Assembly: GCA_947624155.1 (NCBI GenBank)
Contig: CANQJB010000003.1
Span: forward strand, 1 to 64,000
Origin: an uncultured Clostridia bacterium
Lineage (GTDB): Bacteria; Bacillota; Clostridia; Oscillospirales; Ruminococcaceae
Direction of reading: 5' to 3'
DNA: 64,000 bases
The position numbers were made by a program, and so were the translations under genes. The notes beneath the pieces were generated by a model, which was given only the letters and a program-made list of their open reading frames with translations, ran no database searches and was not told where the DNA came from. Positions 59,117 through 64,000 of this stretch are shown here, piece after piece. The number at the start of each line of letters is the position of its first letter. Positions within the stretch are counted from its first letter, which is position 1.

Positions 59117-61102
59117 ATGAGATTTGAAAACGACAACGGCGCGCTGGTCTGCCGAACCGGCGGCGAAACGCTGAGAATCGAGGCGTGGGGAAGGGATTCT
59201 CTGCGCGTTCGGAGCACTATGCTCGGCAAATTCACCGGAAACGACTGGGCGCTGACCGAAAAGCCCGGCGAGACCGAAACCGAGGTCAGAACCGGTCGCG
59301 GAGAGGCTTCGATCGCAAACGGCAGAATTAAGGCGACAGTCAATTTTGCCGGAGTAATCTCCTTCTATAAGGACGAAAAGCTGATACTTCGCGAATATTT
59401 CCGCTCCTACGGCGGAACACTTTCAAAGAGCAGCCGCTGCCTTAAAATCGTCAACCGCGAGTGGAAGGGCATTATCGGCGGCACGGAATATTCCCTCAGC
59501 GTCAAATTCGACCCGAACCCGAACGAAAAGATCTTCGGAATGGGCCAATATCAGGACGGCTGCTTTGACCTCAAGGGCTGCGGCTTAGAGCTCGCCCAGC
59601 GCAACTCTCAGATCTCGGTGCCGTTCGCGGTTTCCTCTTTGGGCTACGGCTTTCTTTGGAACAACCCTGCCGTCGGGCGGGTGACATTCGGGTATAACTA
59701 CACAGAATGGGTCGCTCGCGCAACCCGCGAGATGGACTATTACATAACCGTTGCCGACACCCCGAAGGCGATTCTTGAAAACTACACCTCCGCAACCGGC
59801 CGCGCAGAGATGTTCCCCGAGGATTTAATGGGTCTCTGGCAGTGCAAGCTTAGATACCGCACTCAGGAGGAAGTTCTCTCGGTCGCGCGGCAATATCAGA
59901 AGGAGGGCATAAAGATCGACCAGATCGTAATCGACTTCTTCCACTGGACCGTTCAGGGCGACTGGAAATTCGACAAAAAGTATTGGCCCGACCCGAAAGC
60001 GATGGTCGACGAGCTGCACAGCATGGGGATCAAGGTTATCGTCTCGGTCTGGCCGTCGGTAGACCGCAAGAGCGAAAACTTCTACCCGATGACCGAGCGC
60101 GGGCTTTTAATCAAGACCGAGCGCGGCGCCGCACAGACTTATGACTATCAGGGCGACTGCGTCGAGATCGACCCGTTCAACCCCGAAACGAGAAAATATG
60201 TCTGGGAGGTCTGCAAGAGAAATTACTACGATTTCGGCATCGACGCTTTCTGGCTCGACAACTCCGAGCCGGATTACGGGGTATATGATTTTGAAAATTA
60301 CAGATATTTCGCCGGCCCCGCTCTCGAGGTCAGCAATATGTACCCGCAGATGTACAGCCGCGTCTTCTACGACGAAATGAAAAAGCTCGGAAAGCCGGTC
60401 GTCAACCTGCTCAGATGCGCCTGGGCCGGCTCTCAGAAATACGGCAACGTCGTCTGGTCGGGAGACGTTCCCTCGACCTTTGAAGCCTTCCGCGATCAGC
60501 TCAAATGCGGCCTCAACATGGGCCTCGCGGGTATCCCGTGGTGGACTACCGACATCGGCGGGTTTATGACCGACGACGTCAACGACCCCGATTTCAGGCA
60601 GCTCCTGATCAGGTGGTATCAGTTCGCGGTTTATTCCGCGGTCCTTAGAATGCACGGAGACAGAGGCCCTTACAACATTCCTCCTCTCGACGACCGCGAC
60701 TGGGGCGGCGGATATCTCCACACCGGCCAACCCAACGAGCTTTGGAGCTACGGCGAAGAGAACTACAAAATCATGCGGCACTACTACGATATCCGCATCT
60801 CGATGCACGACTACATCAAAAAGCTCTATCAGGAGGCACACGAAAACGGCTCTCCGCTTATCCGCGCGATGTTCTATGAGTTCCCGGAGGACGAAAAGTG
60901 CTGGGAGCTGACCGACCAATATATGTTCGGCGACAAATATCTCGTCGCGCCGGTGATGAACCTCAACCAGTTTGAGCGCGAGGTTTATCTGCCGGAGGGA
61001 GTCTGGAAGCTGACCTCGACCGGCGAGGAATATCAGGGCGGCAGGACCGTCAGAGTTGACGCGCCGATCGAATATATGCCCGTATTCGAGAAAACGGTTT
61101 AA
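59117..61102 (+). CDS. GH31 alpha-xylosidase-like glycosidase
   Basis: 661 residues, no signal peptide, so cytosolic. An N-terminal beta-sandwich (about 1-230) is followed by the GH31 barrel. The nucleophile is Asp381 in F-W-L-D-N-S-E-P-D, and the acid/base is probably Asp450 in W-S-G-D-V-P-S-T-F. The E-P-D extension after the nucleophile and the W-W-T-T-D-I-G-G-F loop fit the YicI-type alpha-xylosidase subgroup better than alpha-glucosidases. It would release xylose from xyloglucan fragments after import. CAGGAGG lies before the ATG. It is transcribed alone from a strong promoter. Confidence 0.92.
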   Translation: MRFENDNGALVCRTGGETLRIEAWGRDSLRVRSTMLGKFTGNDWALTEKPGETETEVRTGRGEASIANGRIKATVNFAGVISFYKDEKLILREYFRSYGGTLSKSSRCLKIVNREWKGIIGGTEYSLSVKFDPNPNEKIFGMGQYQDGCFDLKGCGLELAQRNSQISVPFAVSSLGYGFLWNNPAVGRVTFGYNYTEWVARATREMDYYITVADTPKAILENYTSATGRAEMFPEDLMGLWQCKLRYRTQEEVLSVARQYQKEGIKIDQIVIDFFHWTVQGDWKFDKKYWPDPKAMVDELHSMGIKVIVSVWPSVDRKSENFYPMTERGLLIKTERGAAQTYDYQGDCVEIDPFNPETRKYVWEVCKRNYYDFGIDAFWLDNSEPDYGVYDFENYRYFAGPALEVSNMYPQMYSRVFYDEMKKLGKPVVNLLRCAWAGSQKYGNVVWSGDVPSTFEAFRDQLKCGLNMGLAGIPWWTTDIGGFMTDDVNDPDFRQLLIRWYQFAVYSAVLRMHGDRGPYNIPPLDDRDWGGGYLHTGQPNELWSYGEENYKIMRHYYDIRISMHDYIKKLYQEAHENGSPLIRAMFYEFPEDEKCWELTDQYMFGDKYLVAPVMNLNQFEREVYLPEGVWKLTSTGEEYQGGRTVRVDAPIEYMPVFEKTV

Positions 61103-61113
61103 TTTATAAAGAC

Positions 61114-61148
61114 AGCGGCAGAGGCGAAAACGTCTCTGCCGCTTATTT
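61114..61148. terminator. Bidirectional terminator
   Basis: Thirteen-base stem with one G-U pair (61114-61126 with 61131-61143), A/T on both sides, between convergent genes. Confidence 0.8.
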
Positions 61149-61151
61149 TAT

Positions 61152-61601
61152 TCAGATCGTGTTCGGGATCCCGAGGCTGTTGAGCTTTTTGCGGTAGACC
61201 TCGGCGATTTCGGCAAAGACCTTCAGAAATTCGAGCTCGCGGTCAAATTTCGGGAGCCGCCGCCCCTCGCCGGGGAAGTATTTTTCCATCAGCCCCGGGC
61301 CGTCGCAGCTTTCCCAAAGAAGGCGGATATTGTGGCCGAGGCCCATTCTGACCCTTTCGGCGCTCTCTCCTCTGAGCCTGCCGACGTCGGCGCAAAGGCG
61401 GCCGAAGTCGGAAAAGGATTCGAGATAGCCGCGGTTTCGGAACGATTCAAGCATCACCGTTCTGATATACAGGCAGTTGGGAGTGACATTCGGGAGCCGA
61501 AATTCCGCCATCAGCGCCAGAAAGCACTGACCCTCGCAGCTCAAATCCCTCGCCTCTTCGGGAATCGCCTTGTGAGCAACAACGGTGACCTTCAAATTCA
61601 T
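61152..61601 (-). CDS. Small helical protein, possibly with a Spo0A C-terminal-like fold
   Basis: 149 residues, helical, cytosolic. No family is certain. From about 40 on the pattern L-Y-I-R-x-x-M-L-E, then F-G-R-L-C-A-D-V, then R-V-x-x-G-L-G-H-N-I-R-L-L-W-E-S, and finally E-K-Y-F, follows the layout of the Spo0A C-terminal DNA-binding domain (Y-L-R-x-A-I ... Y-P-x-I-A-K ... R-V-E-R-A-I-R-H-A-I-E-x-A-W ... F). The first 40 residues are extra. If correct, this would be a stand-alone DNA-binding protein. AGGAAATG before the ATG is a fair ribosome site. It converges with GH31. Confidence 0.6.
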   Translation of the reverse strand: MNLKVTVVAHKAIPEEARDLSCEGQCFLALMAEFRLPNVTPNCLYIRTVMLESFRNRGYLESFSDFGRLCADVGRLRGESAERVRMGLGHNIRLLWESCDGPGLMEKYFPGEGRRLPKFDRELEFLKVFAEIAEVYRKKLNSLGIPNTI

Positions 61602-61721
61602 TTCCTCCCCACAACTGAATTATATAGATACAGTCTAATATATTTTTCGGGAATTTGCAAGGGGGTTAGGGACAAAAGGGGCTGATTTCAAAAACTTTTT
61701 AAAAAAATTCCCCTTACCCCC

Positions 61722-61750
61722 TTGACAGAAGATTTACACTGAGGTATAAT
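61722..61750 (+). promoter_or_regulatory. Consensus promoter of the blaI operon
   Basis: TTGACA (61722-61727), a 17-base spacer and TATAAT (61745-61750), both hexamers perfect. Confidence 0.9.
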
Positions 61751-61752
61751 AA

Positions 61753-61786
61753 ATACACGGCCGTATAAAAAATATACGAATGTATA
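61753..61786 (+). promoter_or_regulatory. Two BlaI-type operators
   Basis: ATACACGGCCGTAT (61753-61766) and TATACGAATGTATA (61773-61786) are 14-base inverted repeats 20 bases apart, two helical turns, right behind the -10. This fits autorepression by two BlaI dimers. Confidence 0.8.
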
Positions 61787-61804
61787 AATAAAGGAGTGAC
61801 AGAA

Positions 61805-62209
61805 ATGAAATCAAACGTCAAAAAACTCGGAGAGGCTGAGCTCGAGATCATGCAGGTGATCTGGGACTCCGAGGAAAAGGTCTCCTCGGGATATATCCTC
61901 AAGGAGCTTCAGGGCCGCCGAAGCTGGCAGCTCTCGACCCTGATGACCTCTCTCGCGAGGCTCGCCGAAAAGGGCTTTGTCGACTGCGACCGAAGCGGCG
62001 GCGGCAACCGCTATTCCGCAAAGATCTCGGAAAACGACTATAAGGCCGGAGCAAGCAAAAACTTCCTCGACCGGCTCTACAACAACTCGCTGCGAAATCT
62101 CGTCGCGACCCTTTACAGCAACAGAATGATCGACGACAGCGACGTCAGCGACCTCAGAGACTATCTCGACAGACTGGAGAGTGAACGCAGTGACCGAAAT
62201 GATCATTGA
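61805..62209 (+). CDS. blaI: BlaI/MecI/CopY family repressor
   Basis: 134 residues. The N-terminal winged helix reads L-x-E-A-E-L-E-I-M-Q-V-I-W-D and then L-S-T-L-M-T-S-L-A-R-L-x-E-K-G-F-V. A C-terminal helical dimer domain follows. In the family the recognition-helix segment is usually T-V-x-T-x-L-x-R-L, so S-T-L-M-T-S-L-A-R-L is a small variant. The M56 peptidase downstream would cleave or inactivate it on sensing a wall signal. AAAGGAG lies nine bases before ATG 61805. The stop overlaps the start region of the M56 gene. Confidence 0.93.
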   Translation: MKSNVKKLGEAELEIMQVIWDSEEKVSSGYILKELQGRRSWQLSTLMTSLARLAEKGFVDCDRSGGGNRYSAKISENDYKAGASKNFLDRLYNNSLRNLVATLYSNRMIDDSDVSDLRDYLDRLESERSDRNDH

Positions 62210-64000
62210 TTTGTTCGGCGTTTCGCTTTCGACAGGCGTTGTCGCGGCGGTGCTTCTCGTTCTGTCGCCGCTCGTCGGGCGGAGATATGCCGCAAAGTGG
62301 CGCTATTGGATCTGGGTCGTGATCGCGCTGAGGCTGATTATTCCCGTCAGCTTTTCCGAAATCGCCGAAAAGCTCCCCGATAAGCCCGCTGAGATCGAGG
62401 CGGCTCAGCCGGAGCAGATGATTGAACCCGAAAGGCAGTTTCGGCGGATAGTTATAATGCTCCCGTCGCAGATTGCCGAGCCGATCGCCGAGCCTGAGCC
62501 GCCCGAACCGGCTCTGCCCGAAAGCGTCTCGGAGCCCGAAGCGCCGAAGGAAAAGGCCGGTATCACCCCGATCGGGATAATCGCGGCGGTATGGGCCGCT
62601 GGCGCGGCGATATACCTCGTCATACACGCGGTCAGCTATTTCGGCTTCAGGCATCAGATCGCGTCCCGCGCAAAGGCTCTGACCGACGGCCCCGCGGCGG
62701 AGGCTTTCGAGGCCGCGAAGTCGGAAATGGGCGTCGGAAAGCGGATCAGGCTTGTCGAATTTGCAGGAGCGCCCAGCCCGCTGCTTATCGGCTTTCTGAG
62801 GCCGGTTCTGGTTCTGCCGGAGGAGAACTTCGACGGCGAGCAGCTCTATTTCATCGTCCGCCACGAGCTGACCCATTACAGGCGCCGCGACGTCTGGCTG
62901 AAGCTGCTGTTCGTTCTTGCCGGAGCGATACACTGGTTTAATCCCGTTGTCTGGATAATGCAGAGGCAGGCGGCGGTCGACATGGAGCTCGCCTGCGACG
63001 ACGCGGTTATCGACAGGGAGGATTTTGAAAAGAAGAAGGCTTATTCGGAAACGCTGTTCTCGACGGTCAGCAGGCGTTATAACGTCAAGTGCGTGCTGTC
63101 GACGCAGTTCTACGGAGGAAAGAAGATTATGAAGAAGAGGTTTAGCAATATTTTAGGAAAACTCAATAAGAAAAACGGTATCGTGATACTGACCGCTGCG
63201 GTGCTGCTTATCGTCGGAATGGGCGCGCTGGTCGGCTGCGCGATAAAAGAGGAACCCTCCGAGCAGCTTGCCGAGAATCAACCGGCAGTTGAGCAGGACC
63301 ACCAAATCGGTGAACCGGAAGCTGATGACGCGCAAACGCCTGAGAACGCCGGAGCGCCCGAGACCGAGCCCGCCGAAACCGAGCCGGAAGATCTCGACGA
63401 CGAAGAGCTGAGATATGATGTCACATCTGTTGAACTGATATACGGCGTACTACAACGCAGTAGTGTAATGCTGAAAAATTCCGAAATCAACACTATTCTT
63501 GACGCGTTTTCAAAGTTCGATTTTGTTGAAAGCACGGGAGATGACCTTAAAAATTTAGAAGTGCTGTTAGGCCCTCTCCCGATTTTGCGGATAACGGCGG
63601 AGGAAGGCGTCAGAGACCTTGAAATATCGTTTAGCGAAAGTGTTCACACCGGTGATAGCTTTGTGCTTATGGTCTATCCGCTGAACGAGCCTCATACTAT
63701 GGAGGGCAGAATAAACCTCAAGTATTATGACCTTTACGACCAGTTTGAGGCTCTTGACGACGAGACCCGCGAAACGATACTGTCTTATATAGACAGGGCT
63801 TATAATTTAATCGATGATCCGGTGAAATACAGTGTACCGGAAAGCAGTCGCAATAATAATACCGACTCGAATGTCGGCGGTCAGCGTGACGATATCGGCC
63901 CGCTCACCGCTCTCCCCGAGGACAGCGACGAGATTCTCAAGCGCATAAACACGGGTCTGACCGCGCTCAGAGAGGTTCACAGCCTGATTAACGGCGCTGT
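62190..64000 (+). CDS. BlaR1-like M56 family zinc metallopeptidase (runs off the window)
   Basis: 604 residues are visible and the gene continues past the window. It has N-terminal membrane helices near 8-30 and 35-55, a Pro/Glu-rich loop, a helix near 125-150 and the M56 protease domain. That domain shows H225-E-L-T-H229 and the later D-M-E-L-A-C-D-D-A-V-I. A further membrane helix lies near 345-365. A long outer segment rich in Asp and Glu follows. So far there is no penicillin-binding sensor domain, so the signal may not be a beta-lactam. The start is GTG 62190 (with ACTGGAGAG before) or ATG 62199. It overlaps blaI by 20 bases and should inactivate it. Confidence 0.9.
   Translation, partial: MTEMIIDLFGVSLSTGVVAAVLLVLSPLVGRRYAAKWRYWIWVVIALRLIIPVSFSEIAEKLPDKPAEIEAAQPEQMIEPERQFRRIVIMLPSQIAEPIAEPEPPEPALPESVSEPEAPKEKAGITPIGIIAAVWAAGAAIYLVIHAVSYFGFRHQIASRAKALTDGPAAEAFEAAKSEMGVGKRIRLVEFAGAPSPLLIGFLRPVLVLPEENFDGEQLYFIVRHELTHYRRRDVWLKLLFVLAGAIHWFNPVVWIMQRQAAVDMELACDDAVIDREDFEKKKAYSETLFSTVSRRYNVKCVLSTQFYGGKKIMKKRFSNILGKLNKKNGIVILTAAVLLIVGMGALVGCAIKEEPSEQLAENQPAVEQDHQIGEPEADDAQTPENAGAPETEPAETEPEDLDDEELRYDVTSVELIYGVLQRSSVMLKNSEINTILDAFSKFDFVESTGDDLKNLEVLLGPLPILRITAEEGVRDLEISFSESVHTGDSFVLMVYPLNEPHTMEGRINLKYYDLYDQFEALDDETRETILSYIDRAYNLIDDPVKYSVPESSRNNNTDSNVGGQRDDIGPLTALPEDSDEILKRINTGLTALREVHSLINGA

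Noticed and set aside
1..64000. CRISPR array, insertion sequence or prophage
   Set aside because: No regularly spaced repeats, no transposase or phage structural gene and no terminal inverted repeats with target duplications were seen.

Overview
The window looks like chromosomal DNA from an anaerobic, G+C-rich member of the Clostridia (Bacillota), possibly the Oscillospirales; the finer placement is a guess. Evidence: an hrcA-grpE-dnaK-dnaJ operon, a dgt-dnaG-rpoD operon, strong Shine-Dalgarno sites, CCA-encoding tRNA genes, a thiT gene behind a TPP riboswitch, a BlaI/M56 pair and a spoIVB-type sporulation protease. Most genes end codons in G or C. The main exception is about 55.6-58.3 kb, which is A+T-richer and foreign in style.

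Layout. 1-4.0 kb: heat-shock operon. 4.05-9.3 kb: an ECF sigma factor overlapping a 1564-residue membrane-anchored, repeat-built protein. 9.4-9.6 kb: two tRNA-Gln genes. 10-16.4 kb: ispDF, an NlpC/P60-like lipoprotein without catalytic residues, a family 3 glycosidase, purB and purA. 16.5-21.6 kb: tRNA-Arg, a GH127-type glycosidase, then csoR and a copper ATPase with a CopZ-like tail. 21.8-27.5 kb: Na/phosphate symporter, GH43-CBM6 lipoprotein, DUF1287 protein, TPP riboswitch and thiT. 27.6-36.4 kb: acetyltransferases, a GntR-ABC transporter operon, SpoIVB, glutamate racemase and small proteins. 36.9-40.5 kb: two tandem CBM9-like surface proteins. 40.5-46.8 kb: rpoD, dnaG, dgt, a YigZ protein, rpmE and a lipoprotein. 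47-54.4 kb: a sigma factor with a large C-terminal extension, phosphosugar mutase, GNAT, a zinc-ribbon protein, comM and an M28 peptidase. 54.6-64 kb: a triple-PepSY lipoprotein, a decayed restriction-modification gene, a HIT protein, GH31, a possible Spo0A-C-like protein and blaI with the start of a BlaR1-like gene.

How it fits together. Scattered single genes for hemicellulose side-chain removal (GH127, GH43-CBM6, GH31) and two CBM9-like surface proteins suggest growth on plant cell-wall glycans. Several envelope-sensing modules are present: the ECF sigma/giant-protein pair, BlaI/M56, and GntR/ABC. Copper homeostasis is a compact CsoR-controlled unit whose operator lies inside a consensus promoter.

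The most unusual items are the giant sigma-linked protein with two kinds of internal repeat, the sigma factor with a 370-residue extension, a dead NlpC/P60 enzyme behind five helically phased boxes, an in-frame CopZ start inside copA, an 84-base cloverleaf-like element between purA and purB, a 73-base dispersed repeat, and a restriction-modification pseudogene with homopolymer tracts. All calls come from reading the sequence; no database search was run.
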